From positions 2,232,001 through 2,296,000 of the forward strand of contig NZ_JARUND010000002.1 in assembly GCF_036898825.1 (NCBI RefSeq): a DNA stretch of 64,000 nt, read 5' to 3'. The notes under the pieces are model-generated. The model was not told where the DNA came from. It did not search any database and saw nothing but the letters and a program-made list of their open reading frames with translations. Made by a program: the position numbers and the translations under genes. Numbering within the stretch: position 1 is the stretch's first letter; each line of letters starts with the position of its first letter. This document shows, in pieces, positions 15,469-23,188 of this stretch. The stretch comes from Streptomyces sp. B21-083. GTDB lineage: Bacteria > Actinomycetota > Actinomycetes > Streptomycetales > Streptomycetaceae.

Positions 15469-16484
15469 ACGCTCTCCTCGAACTTGGATTCAACACCGTC
15501 ATCGCCGTGGCGGTCGCCGTCGGCCCCCGCACCGCTGCCGGCACCGGACTCGGCGTCGAGCAGCGCGTAACCCCGCTCCACGAGCCGCACGAGCTGCTTG
15601 ACATGATCCTCGGTCGGCTCGTGCAGCGGCGGCCGGACCTCCCCGACGGCGAGCCCGGCCTGCCGTACGCCGGCCTTGACGAGCGAGACGGCGTATCCGC
15701 GCCCCTGCGCCCGCAGCTCGACGAACGGCCGGTAGAAGCCGTCCACGAGCCGGTTGGCGGTGGCGTCGTCACCGGTGCCCAACGCCTTGTGGAAGGCGAG
15801 CGCGATCTCGGGCGCGAAGCAGAAGACGGCCGACGAGTAGAGGGTGACGCCGATGCCCTTGTAGGCGAGCCCGGTCAGTTCCGCGGTCGGCAGCCCGTTG
15901 AAGTACAGGAAGTCACCGGGCACCTCCGTGCGGACGGCGCTCACGATCCGCTGCATCAGGTCCATGTCGCCGAGCCCGTCCTTCAGCCCGATGATCCCCT
16001 CGGTACGCGCCAGCCCGACGACGGTCCCGGGGGTGAACACGGCGTTGTCGCGCTGGTAGACGATGACCGGCAGGGCGGTGGCGGCGGCCAGCTCCTGGTA
16101 GTGGCGCAGGAGCCCCTCCTGCCCGGCCACGACCAGGTACGGCGGCATGGCGAGCAGCCCGTCGGCCCCGGCGTCCCGCGCGAGACGCGCGTACCGCACG
16201 GCGAGCGCGGTGCCGTACCCGGCGCCCGCGACCACGGGCACGCGCCCGGCCGTCGCCTCGACCGCCGCCCGTACACAGTCCTGGAACTCCTCCGGCGTCA
16301 GCGCGTGGAACTCCCCGGTGCCGCAGCACGCGAAGACGGCAGCGGCCCCCGCCTCCACCCCCCGTCGCACATGCGTGCGGTACACGTCGAGGTCGAGCGA
16401 GCCGTCGGGGCCGTACGCGGTGACGGGGAAGAACAGCGGACCGCTCGGGACGGTGAGTCGGGCGGCGAGGGGGGCTGGCGTCAC
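15465..16484 (-). CDS. kdgD: 5-dehydro-4-deoxyglucarate dehydratase
   Basis: A DapA-superfamily enzyme (339 residues from GTG 16484) converting 5-dehydro-4-deoxy-D-glucarate to alpha-ketoglutarate semialdehyde with loss of water and CO2 (EC 4.2.1.41). KdgD-type features are PSGPLFFPVTAYG at the start, GTGEFHALTPEE, AGAGYGTALAV, PPYLVVAGQEGLL, VIVYQRDN (catalytic Tyr), IIGLKDGLGD (Schiff-base Lys), GLPTAE and YAVSLVKAGVR. GTG 16484 is chosen because GGGAG lies 7 nt upstream; ATGs at 16514 and 16535 are in frame but poorly supported. It is divergent from udh, giving steps 1 and the last dehydration of the oxidative uronate route. The C-terminus carries an unusual acidic Gly/Asp tail. Confidence 0.9.
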   Translation of the reverse strand: MTPAPLAARLTVPSGPLFFPVTAYGPDGSLDLDVYRTHVRRGVEAGAAAVFACCGTGEFHALTPEEFQDCVRAAVEATAGRVPVVAGAGYGTALAVRYARLARDAGADGLLAMPPYLVVAGQEGLLRHYQELAAATALPVIVYQRDNAVFTPGTVVGLARTEGIIGLKDGLGDMDLMQRIVSAVRTEVPGDFLYFNGLPTAELTGLAYKGIGVTLYSSAVFCFAPEIALAFHKALGTGDDATANRLVDGFYRPFVELRAQGRGYAVSLVKAGVRQAGLAVGEVRPPLHEPTEDHVKQLVRLVERGYALLDAESGAGSGAGADGDRHGDDGVESKFEESV

Positions 16485-16511
16485 GGGCTCTCCCTGGACA
16501 GGCTGGACAGG

Positions 16512-16519
16512 CATTCGTG
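16512..16519 (-). promoter_or_regulatory. CACGAATG motif in the kdgD leader
   Basis: CATTCGTG on the plus strand (CACGAATG on the coding strand), inside GCGTGCACGAATG in the kdgD 5' region. A matching motif lies at the udh transcription start (16669-16676) in the opposite relative orientation, suggesting a shared regulator site. Confidence 0.35.
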
Positions 16520-16557
16520 CACGCTTCTGATTCATGTCTACATTTCTGAACACTTTC

Positions 16558-16587
16558 ACGCTAAGGGCCCATCGCGGGGCGGGTCAA
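16558..16587 (-). promoter_or_regulatory. Predicted kdgD promoter
   Basis: TTGACC (16587-16582), an 18-bp spacer, then TAGCGT (16563-16558) on the minus strand; close to the vegetative sigma consensus. The resulting leader to GTG 16484 is about 65-70 nt. Confidence 0.6.
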
Positions 16588-16635
16588 GCCGACCGACACC
16601 CGCTCGGGGGCGGAATGGGCAGCTCTGCGCCACAC

Positions 16636-16665
16636 TTGACGACACCCGCCACCGCTCCATAGCGT
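16636..16665 (+). promoter_or_regulatory. Predicted udh promoter
   Basis: TTGACG (16636-16641), an 18-bp spacer and TAGCGT (16660-16665). The -10 hexamer and spacer length are identical to the divergent kdgD promoter, implying a matched pair. Confidence 0.6.
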
Positions 16666-16668
16666 GTC

Positions 16669-16676
16669 CACGAATG
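16669..16676 (+). promoter_or_regulatory. CACGAATG motif at the udh transcription start
   Basis: CACGAATG starts 4 bp after the predicted udh -10 box, where a bound repressor would block initiation. It pairs with the motif at 16512-16519 in the kdgD leader. Confidence 0.35.
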
Positions 16677-16754
16677 TGAATGCCGTACACGCATACGGCC
16701 GCCACATCAAGGAGGTCCCCAGGACCCCTCCAGGAGCCCGAAGGAGACCCGAGG

Positions 16755-17564
16755 ATGCCCGCTCCCCGCACCGTCCTGCTCACCGGCGCCGCCGGCGGAC
16801 TCGGCACCCTGATGCGGGACCTGCTCCCGTCCTACGGCTACGAACTGCGCCTCCTCGACCTGCTCCCCGTCGAGGGCGAACCGGACGCGATCACCGCGGA
16901 CCTCACGGACAGGGCAGCGCTGCGCGAGGCCGTGCGGGGCGTCGACGCGATCATCCATCTCGCGGGCATCTCCCTGGAAGCCTCTTTCGACAAGATCCTC
17001 AAGGCGAACATCGAGGGCACGTACAACCTGTACGAGGCCGCGCGCGAGGAGGGTGTCGGACGCGTCGTCTTCGCCTCCTCCAACCATGCGGTGGGCTTCA
17101 CCCCCCGCCCCCAGGGCGCCGATCCCCTGATCCCGGTCGACACCCCGCACCGCCCGGACACCTTCTACGGCCTCTCCAAGGCCTTCGGCGAGGACCTGGC
17201 CCAGTTCTACTGGGACAAGCACGGCCTGGAGACCGTCTCCGTCCGCATCGGCTCCTGCTTCCCCGAGCCGACCAGCGTGCGCATGCTGTCCCTGTGGATG
17301 AGCCCCGCTGACGGCGCCCGCCTCTTCCACGCGGCCCTGACCGCCGAGCAGGTCGGCCACACCGTCGTCTACGGCTCCTCCGCCAACACCCGCCTGTGGT
17401 GGGACCTGGACACCGCGCGGGCGCTCGGCTACACCCCGCAGGACGACTCCGAGCCGTACGCCGAGAAACTCATCGCCGAACAGGGCGAACTCCAGGACGG
17501 CAACGAGGGCCACGCCTACCTGGGCGGCCAGTTCGTGACGGACCCCCCGATCTGGCCGTACTGA
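16755..17564 (+). CDS. udh: Uronate dehydrogenase (NAD-dependent)
   Basis: A 269-residue extended short-chain dehydrogenase oxidising D-galacturonate or D-glucuronate to the aldarolactone. The N-terminal TGAAGGLG dinucleotide motif (~10-17), HLAGIS, the Udh-typical KANIEGTYNLYEAA, FASSNHAVG, Tyr138/Lys142 (YGLSK), and RIGSCFPEPTSVRMLS with WMS match the Agrobacterium/Pseudomonas Udh pattern closely. Length equals that family. ATG 16755 has GGAG ~9 nt upstream. The mRNA leader also holds a strong AAGGAGGT near 16709 that has no start codon after it. It is divergent from kdgD and probably links pectin-derived galacturonate to central metabolism. Confidence 0.9.
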   Translation: MPAPRTVLLTGAAGGLGTLMRDLLPSYGYELRLLDLLPVEGEPDAITADLTDRAALREAVRGVDAIIHLAGISLEASFDKILKANIEGTYNLYEAAREEGVGRVVFASSNHAVGFTPRPQGADPLIPVDTPHRPDTFYGLSKAFGEDLAQFYWDKHGLETVSVRIGSCFPEPTSVRMLSLWMSPADGARLFHAALTAEQVGHTVVYGSSANTRLWWDLDTARALGYTPQDDSEPYAEKLIAEQGELQDGNEGHAYLGGQFVTDPPIWPY

Positions 17565-17627
17565 GCAGACGGACACCGAACGGGCGGCCCGCCGCCCCAT
17601 TCGGGCATACGAACATACGGCTGCCGC

Positions 17628-17706
17628 CCCCTTGGAAGGGCGCGCCAGCGCCCTCCCAAGGGGCGCGGGGAACTGCGCGACCAGCCACAACGGGCCCGCG
17701 GCCGCC
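17628..17706. repeat. Dispersed repeat family B with large hairpin (after udh)
   Basis: The hairpin CCCCTTGG...CCAAGGGG (17628-17635 with 17656-17663), extended by AAGGGCGC/GCGCCCT, is followed by GGGGCGCGGGGAACTGCGCG and ACCAGCCAC. The same element occurs at 30584-30655 and 52962-53018. It begins ~64 bp after the udh stop and probably terminates udh. The rest of the 313-bp udh-deoR gap shows no clear promoter. Confidence 0.8.
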
Positions 17707-17877
17707 ACCCGACAGCACTCACCGAGCCCTCAGGCCCCACCCGAACCCCGACAAGCCCGAACGGGCACACCCGGGCACTTTCGCCCCCGTAACAGACCTG
17801 GTCACCACCCCGCACCCGCTGTAGAACTTCCCCCACAGGGCCCGAACGGGCAACGCGGGAGAAAAGCGGGTGACGAC

Positions 17878-18645
17878 ATGACCAACACCGCCGAAGACCG
17901 CCAGCGGCACATCGTGCGCACCGCCCGCGCCACCGGCTCCGTCGACGTGACCACGCTCGCCACCGATCTCGGCGTGGCCAAGGAGACCGTACGGCGCGAT
18001 CTGCGCGCCCTGGAGGACCACGGCCTCATCCGCCGCACCCACGGCGGCGCCTACCCCGTGGAGAGCGCCGGTTTCGAGACGACGCTCGCCTTCCGCGCCA
18101 CCAGCCACGTGCCCGAGAAGCGCCGGATCGCCGCCGCGGCGGCCGAACTGCTCGGGGACGCCGAAACGGTCTTCGTCGACGAGGGGTTCACCCCCCAGCT
18201 CATCGCCGAGGCACTGCCCAGGGACCGACCGCTGACCGTGGTCACCGCGTCCCTGCCCGTCGCGGGCGCGCTCGCGGGGGCCGAGAACACCTCGGTCCTG
18301 CTGCTCGGCGGCCGGGTCCGCCCCGGCACCCTCGCGACGGTCGACCACTGGACGACGAAGATGCTGGCCGGCTTCGTCCTGGACCTGGCCTACATCGGCG
18401 CCAACGGCATCTCCCGAGAACACGGCCTGACCACACCCGACCCGGCCGTCAGCGAGGTCAAGGCACAGGCGATCCGGGCCTCGCGGCGCACGGTGTTCGC
18501 GGGCGTGCACACCAAGTTCGGGGCGGTCAGCTTCTGCCGCTTCGCCGACATCGGCGACCTGGACACGATCGTCACGAGCACCCTGCTGCCCACGGCGGAA
18601 GCGCACCGCTATGCCCTGCGAGGCCCGCAGATCATCCGCGTCTGA
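17878..18645 (+). CDS. DeoR-family sugar regulator
   Basis: A 255-residue repressor. The N-terminal DeoR helix-turn-helix is complete (VDVTTLATDLGVAKETVRRD through RTHGGAYPV, ~20-60). The C-terminal sugar-phosphate binding domain contains VFVDEGFT, VVTASLPVA, GGRVRPGTLATV and GANGISREHGLTT. It heads the polyol importer cluster, 88 bp before the binding-protein gene, and most likely controls it in response to a phosphorylated sugar or polyol derivative. ATG 17878 is the only plausible start; the upstream GCGGG is a weak ribosome-binding site. Confidence 0.92.
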   Translation: MTNTAEDRQRHIVRTARATGSVDVTTLATDLGVAKETVRRDLRALEDHGLIRRTHGGAYPVESAGFETTLAFRATSHVPEKRRIAAAAAELLGDAETVFVDEGFTPQLIAEALPRDRPLTVVTASLPVAGALAGAENTSVLLLGGRVRPGTLATVDHWTTKMLAGFVLDLAYIGANGISREHGLTTPDPAVSEVKAQAIRASRRTVFAGVHTKFGAVSFCRFADIGDLDTIVTSTLLPTAEAHRYALRGPQIIRV

Positions 18646-18733
18646 AACCCCGACTCATCCACTCCACACCCCTCTTGAGGACACCCCACTCCCCGGCGTG
18701 CCCTTTATACCCCCATACCTCCAGGAGCGATCC

Positions 18734-20104
18734 ATGCGAACCCCGAGCCGACGGAGGCCACGAGCCACGCTCGCCCTGGCCGCCGCAGGGACGCTGCTCA
18801 CCCCGTTGCTCTCCGGCTGCTGGGCCGGAGCGGGCGGGTCCGGTTCCGGCGGCGACGCCGTCAACGTCCTGATGGTGAACAACCCGCAGATGGTGGAGTT
18901 GCAGAAACTCACCGCGGCCCACTTCACCGAAGAGACCGGTATCAAGGTCAACTTCACCGTCCTGCCCGAGAACGACGTCCGCGACAAGATCAGCCAGGAC
19001 TTCGCCAACCAGGCGGGCCAGTACGACGTGGCGACCCTCTCCAACTACGAGATACCGATCTACGCCCGCAACGGCTGGCTGCACGAGATGAACACGTACG
19101 TCGCGAAGGACAGCGCGTACGACGAACAGGACGTCCTCACACCGATGCGCCAGTCCCTCACCGGCGACGACCGCAAGCTGTACGGCCAGCCCTTCTACGG
19201 CGAGTCGTCCTTCCTGATGTACCGCAAGGACGTGTTCGAGGCGAAGGGCCTCATCATGCCCCCGCACCCCACCTGGACCCAGGTCGCCGGCCTGGCGGCG
19301 AAGGCCGACGGCGCCGAGCCGGGCATGAAGGGCATCTGCCTGCGCGGACTGCCGGGCTGGGGCGAGGTCATGGCACCCCTCACCACGGTCGTGAACACCT
19401 TCGGCGGCACCTGGTTCGACAAGAACTGGAAGGCGCGGCTCGACTCCCCCGAGTGGAAGCGGGCGGTGACCTTCTACGTCGACCTCGTCCGCGACCACGG
19501 CGAGTCCGGCGCCCCTCAGTCCGGTTTCGCCGAGTGCCTCAACAACATGACCCAGGGCAAGGTCTCCATGTGGTACGACGCCACCTCCGCGGCCGGCTCC
19601 CTGGAGTCGGCGAACTCCCCCGTCAAGGGGAAGATCGGTTACGTACCCGCCCCCGTCGAGAAGACGGAGTCCTCCGGCTGGCTCTACACCTGGGCCTGGG
19701 GCATCCAGAAGGCGTCCCGAAACCCCGACGACGCCTGGAAGTTCGTGTCCTGGGCGTCCAGCAAGCGGTACGAGCAGCTGGTCGGCGACAAGATCGGCTG
19801 GTCCGACGTCCCGGCCGGCAAGCGCGCGTCGACGTACGAGAACCCCGCCTACCGCCAGGAAGCCGCCGCCTTCCAGGAGACGACGAAGGAGGCCATCGAG
19901 GGCGCCCGCCCCGAGGACCCCGGAGTCCAGCCGCGTCCGGCACCCGGCATCCAGTTCGTCGGCATCCCCGAGTTCACCGATCTCGGCGCCAGGGTGTCGC
20001 AGGAGATCAGCGCGGCCATCGCCGGACGCCAGTCCGTCGAGTCGGCCCTGAGGAAGTCCCAGAAGCTGGCCGAGGAGATCTCCGAGGAGTACGAGGGACG
20101 ATGA
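18734..20104 (+). CDS. Polyol/sugar-binding lipoprotein of a CUT1 importer
   Basis: A 456-residue extracellular binding protein, lipid-anchored at Cys29 (LLSGC) after an Arg-rich signal peptide. The mature protein starts AVNVLMVNNPQMVELQKL, with KVNFTVLPENDVRDKISQDFA, QYDVATLSNYEIPIYARNGWL and GKVSMWYDATSAAG, resembling sorbitol/mannitol binding proteins (SmoE-like). ATG 18734 has AGGAG 7 nt upstream. Its stop overlaps the first permease start (ATGA). Polyol specificity is inferred from similarity and the zinc dehydrogenase downstream. Confidence 0.88.
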   Translation: MRTPSRRRPRATLALAAAGTLLTPLLSGCWAGAGGSGSGGDAVNVLMVNNPQMVELQKLTAAHFTEETGIKVNFTVLPENDVRDKISQDFANQAGQYDVATLSNYEIPIYARNGWLHEMNTYVAKDSAYDEQDVLTPMRQSLTGDDRKLYGQPFYGESSFLMYRKDVFEAKGLIMPPHPTWTQVAGLAAKADGAEPGMKGICLRGLPGWGEVMAPLTTVVNTFGGTWFDKNWKARLDSPEWKRAVTFYVDLVRDHGESGAPQSGFAECLNNMTQGKVSMWYDATSAAGSLESANSPVKGKIGYVPAPVEKTESSGWLYTWAWGIQKASRNPDDAWKFVSWASSKRYEQLVGDKIGWSDVPAGKRASTYENPAYRQEAAAFQETTKEAIEGARPEDPGVQPRPAPGIQFVGIPEFTDLGARVSQEISAAIAGRQSVESALRKSQKLAEEISEEYEGR

Positions 20105-21045
20105 CCGCGACCACCACAGCACCGACAGCCACCGCACCCGCCGTGCGCGCCCGGCAGCGCCCCTCGGGCGACCGGCTGCGCGCCTGGGCCACCCGGGCCC
20201 CGCTGCTCCCCGCCCTGATCTTCATGGTCGCCGTGACCCAACTCCCGTTCGTGGCCACGCTGGTGATCTCGTTCTTCGACTGGAACGCGCTCTACCCGAA
20301 GGCCCGCCGCTTCACCGGCTTCGCCAACTACACGGAGGTCCTGACCGACGCCGACCTGCGCCACTCCGTGTGGACGACGGTCCTGCTCACGGCGGCGGTG
20401 GTCCTGGCCAGCCTGGTCCTGGGCCTGGCCCTGGCGCTTCTCCTCGACCGCCGCTTCCGCGGCCGGGGTTTCGTCCGCACGCTCCTCATCGCCCCCTTCC
20501 TGGTGGTCCCAGTGGCGGCGGCCCTGCTCTGGAAGCACGTGCTCTACAACCCCGAATACGGCCTGCTCAACGGCCTGTTGCACTACGTGGGAGGCCCGCA
20601 GCCGGACTGGATCTCGAACACCCCGCTGCTCGCGGTGGAGGCGTCGCTGGTCTGGCAGTGGACGCCGTTCATGATGCTGATCCTGCTGGCCGGCCTGCAG
20701 AGCCGCGACCAGCAGCAGATCGAGGCGGCGAAGGTGGACGGCGCGAACGACTGGCAGATCTTCCGCCATCTGACCCTCCCCCATCTGCGCCGCTACCTCG
20801 AACTCGGCGCCCTGCTGGGCTCGATCTACATCGTCCAGAACTTCGACGCGGTCTTCACGATCACCTCGGGCGGCCTGGGCACGGCGAACCTCCCCTACAC
20901 CGTCTACCAGAGCTTCTACCAGGCCCACGAGAACGGCCTCGCCTCCGCGGCCGGCGTCCTGGTGGTCATCGGCTCGATCATCATCGCGACCTTCGCGCTG
21001 CGCGTGGTGTCGTCCCTGTTCCGCGAGGAGGCGTCCCGAGCATGA
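20101..21045 (+). CDS. Polyol-type ABC permease 1 (MalF/SmoF-like)
   Basis: A 314-residue permease with six helices. The ATPase-docking EAA loop reads IEAAKVDGANDWQIFRHLTLPHL. ATG 20101 overlaps the binding-protein stop, and the gene's stop overlaps the next permease start; both are ATGA. The conserved LLAGLQSRDQQQ precedes the loop, as in sorbitol/mannitol systems. The ATPase must be supplied in trans. Confidence 0.9.
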   Translation: MTATTTAPTATAPAVRARQRPSGDRLRAWATRAPLLPALIFMVAVTQLPFVATLVISFFDWNALYPKARRFTGFANYTEVLTDADLRHSVWTTVLLTAAVVLASLVLGLALALLLDRRFRGRGFVRTLLIAPFLVVPVAAALLWKHVLYNPEYGLLNGLLHYVGGPQPDWISNTPLLAVEASLVWQWTPFMMLILLAGLQSRDQQQIEAAKVDGANDWQIFRHLTLPHLRRYLELGALLGSIYIVQNFDAVFTITSGGLGTANLPYTVYQSFYQAHENGLASAAGVLVVIGSIIIATFALRVVSSLFREEASRA

Positions 21046-21938
21046 GCGCCACGACAGAACCGGCAGAAACAGCGGAAGAGACCGGAGAGACAGAAACGGC
21101 GGTACGCGTACGTCCGCGCCGCACCCGAGGAGCGGGCCTGGGTCTGTTGGCCTGGCTTGCGGGCATCCTCTTCTTCCTCCCGATCGCGTGGATGGCCCTG
21201 ACGTCCTTCCACTCGGAGGAGGACGCGGCGACCAACCCCCCGTCCTTCGGCGCCGCGCTGACCCTCGACGGCTACCGCGAGTTCTTCGGCACGGGTGGCG
21301 GCGCGAGCCCCTGGCCGCCCCTGATCAACTCGACGGTGGCCTCGGTGACTTCGACACTGTGCGTCCTGATCCTGGCCCTCCCCGCGGCGTACGCCCTGTC
21401 GATCCGCCCGGTGAAGAAATGGACGGACGTCCTGTTCTTCTTCCTCTCGACGAAGATGCTGCCGGTGGTGGCGGGCCTGCTGCCGATCTACCTGTTCGCG
21501 AAGAACACGGACACGCTGGACAACATCTGGCTGCTGGTCATCCTCTACACGTCGATGAACCTGCCGATCGCGGTGTGGATGATGCAGTCGTTCCTCTCCG
21601 AGGTCCCGGTCGCGATCATCGAGGCGGCAAGGGTGGACGGGGCGCGCCTGCCCACGGTCCTGACCCGCGTTGTAGCCCCCATAGCCCTCCCCGGCATAGC
21701 CGCCACAGCCCTGATCTGCTTCATCTTCAGCTGGAACGAACTGCTGTTCGCCCGAGTGCTGACGGGGGTGGTGGCGGAGACAGCCCCCGTCTTCCTGACC
21801 GGCTTCATCACCAGCCAGGGCCTGTTCCTGGCGAAGGTGTGCGCCGCGTCGCTCGTCATCTCCCTGCCGGTGCTCGCCGCGGGATTCGCCGCCCAGGACA
21901 AACTGGTCCAGGGCCTGTCACTGGGAGCCGTGAAGTGA
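21042..21938 (+). CDS. Polyol-type ABC permease 2 (MalG/SmoG-like)
   Basis: A 298-residue partner permease. A Glu/Thr-rich cytoplasmic N-terminus (~1-30) is followed by six helices; FLPIAWMALTSFHSEEDA is the typical first helix exit and IIEAARVDGARLPTVL the EAA loop. It ends in LVQGLSLGAVK, a common C-terminus of MalG-type proteins. Stop overlaps the dehydrogenase GTG (GTGA). Confidence 0.9.
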   Translation: MSATTEPAETAEETGETETAVRVRPRRTRGAGLGLLAWLAGILFFLPIAWMALTSFHSEEDAATNPPSFGAALTLDGYREFFGTGGGASPWPPLINSTVASVTSTLCVLILALPAAYALSIRPVKKWTDVLFFFLSTKMLPVVAGLLPIYLFAKNTDTLDNIWLLVILYTSMNLPIAVWMMQSFLSEVPVAIIEAARVDGARLPTVLTRVVAPIALPGIAATALICFIFSWNELLFARVLTGVVAETAPVFLTGFITSQGLFLAKVCAASLVISLPVLAAGFAAQDKLVQGLSLGAVK

Positions 21939-22924
21939 AGGCAGCCGTCATCGAGTCCGTGGGCAACGCCGTCGTCACCGAGGTCCCCGACCCGACGCCC
22001 GGCCCCCGCGAGGTCGTCGTCGAGGTCGCGGCCTGCGGCCTGTGCGGCACCGACCTGCACATCCTCCAGGGCGAGTTCGCCCCCACACTGCCGATCGTGC
22101 CGGGGCACGAGTTCGCGGGGGAGGTGGTGGGCGTGGGTACGGCGGTCACGGAACTGTCGCTGGGCGACAGGGTCGCGGTGGACCCCTCCCTCTACTGCCA
22201 CGAGTGCCGCTACTGCCGCACGGGCCACAACAACCTCTGCGAACGCTGGGCGGCGATCGGCGTGACGACGGCGGGCGGCGCGGCCCAGTACGCGGTCGCC
22301 CCCGTCGCCAACTGCGTACGTCTGCCGGAGCACATCCGCACCCAGGACGCGGCGCTGGTGGAGCCGCTGTCGTGCGCGGTACGGGGCTACGACGTCCTGC
22401 GCTCCCGGCTCGGCGCCCACGTCCTGATCTACGGCTCGGGAACGATGGGCCTGATGATGCTGGAGCTGGCCAAACGGACAGGCGCGGCGAGTGTCGACGT
22501 GGTCGACATCAACGCGCAGCGCCTGTCCACGGCCCAGTTGCTCGGCGTATCCGGCTCGGCGACGAACGCGGACGAGCTGGACCGTCCCCAGGGCTGGGAC
22601 GTCGTCGTGGACGCCACGGGCAACGCGGCGGCGATCCAGGACGGCCTGGACCGGGTCGCGAAGGCGGGCACGTTCCTCCAGTTCGGCGTCGCGGACTACG
22701 CGACCCGGGTCACGATCGACCCGTACCGCGTCTACAACCAGGAGATCACCATCACGGGGTCGATGGCGGTGCTGCACAGCTTCGAACGGGCGGCGGAACT
22801 GTTCGCAGGTGGGGTCCTGAACCCGGAGGTGTTCATCAGCGACCGCCTGCCACTGGGGAGTTATCCGCAGGCGTTGGAGCAGTTCGCGTCGGGGGTGGGC
22901 CGGAAGATCGTGGTGGTGCCGTAG
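21935..22924 (+). CDS. Zinc-dependent alcohol/polyol dehydrogenase
   Basis: A 329-residue medium-chain dehydrogenase (sorbitol/threonine dehydrogenase class) probably oxidising the imported polyol to a ketose. The catalytic-zinc residues are in CGLCGTDLH and GHEFAGE, and the structural-zinc cluster is CHECRYCRTGHNNLC (~86-100). VEPLSCAVRGYDV and the Rossmann YGSGTMGLMMLE follow. GTG 21935 overlaps the permease stop, making this the last gene of the translationally coupled importer operon. The kinase for the product is not present. Confidence 0.9.
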   Translation: MKAAVIESVGNAVVTEVPDPTPGPREVVVEVAACGLCGTDLHILQGEFAPTLPIVPGHEFAGEVVGVGTAVTELSLGDRVAVDPSLYCHECRYCRTGHNNLCERWAAIGVTTAGGAAQYAVAPVANCVRLPEHIRTQDAALVEPLSCAVRGYDVLRSRLGAHVLIYGSGTMGLMMLELAKRTGAASVDVVDINAQRLSTAQLLGVSGSATNADELDRPQGWDVVVDATGNAAAIQDGLDRVAKAGTFLQFGVADYATRVTIDPYRVYNQEITITGSMAVLHSFERAAELFAGGVLNPEVFISDRLPLGSYPQALEQFASGVGRKIVVVP

Positions 22925-22988
22925 AAGACGTTTCCCACCCACCCACCCGTTCACCGCCTCAATCCAGCCCAGGCCCCGACATCCCAGC

Positions 22989-23121
22989 CCGTCCGGCGTT
23001 TGAGGACAAGGCCCGCACCCCCAGCCCGTCCGGCGTTTGAGGACAAGGCCCGTTCAGGGCCGGCAGCGGGGTCTGGGGGCGCAGCCCCCAGGGATGGGAC
23101 GGGTAGGGGCGGCGGGGGCGA
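22989..23121. repeat. Dispersed repeat family A (after the polyol operon)
   Basis: GTCCGGCGTTTGAGGACAAG occurs twice in tandem (from 22991 and 23023), followed by GCCCGTTCAGGGCC, the hairpin CTGGGGGC/GCCCCCAG (23073-23080 with 23084-23091) and the GGGATGGGACGGGTAGGGG tail. It follows the dehydrogenase stop after a TTTCCCACCCACC lead-in and can terminate the operon. Confidence 0.85.
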
Positions 23122-23188
23122 AAACCCCCGTGCCCCAAATGACCGCAGGGTAAGGGAACGGTAAAGCGGGTCCGCTCGTTCACCGGTC

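Noticed and set aside
17707..17877. Promoter for deoR (TAGAAC near 17822)
   Set aside because: No acceptable -35 element at 16-19 bp, so not reported as a feature.
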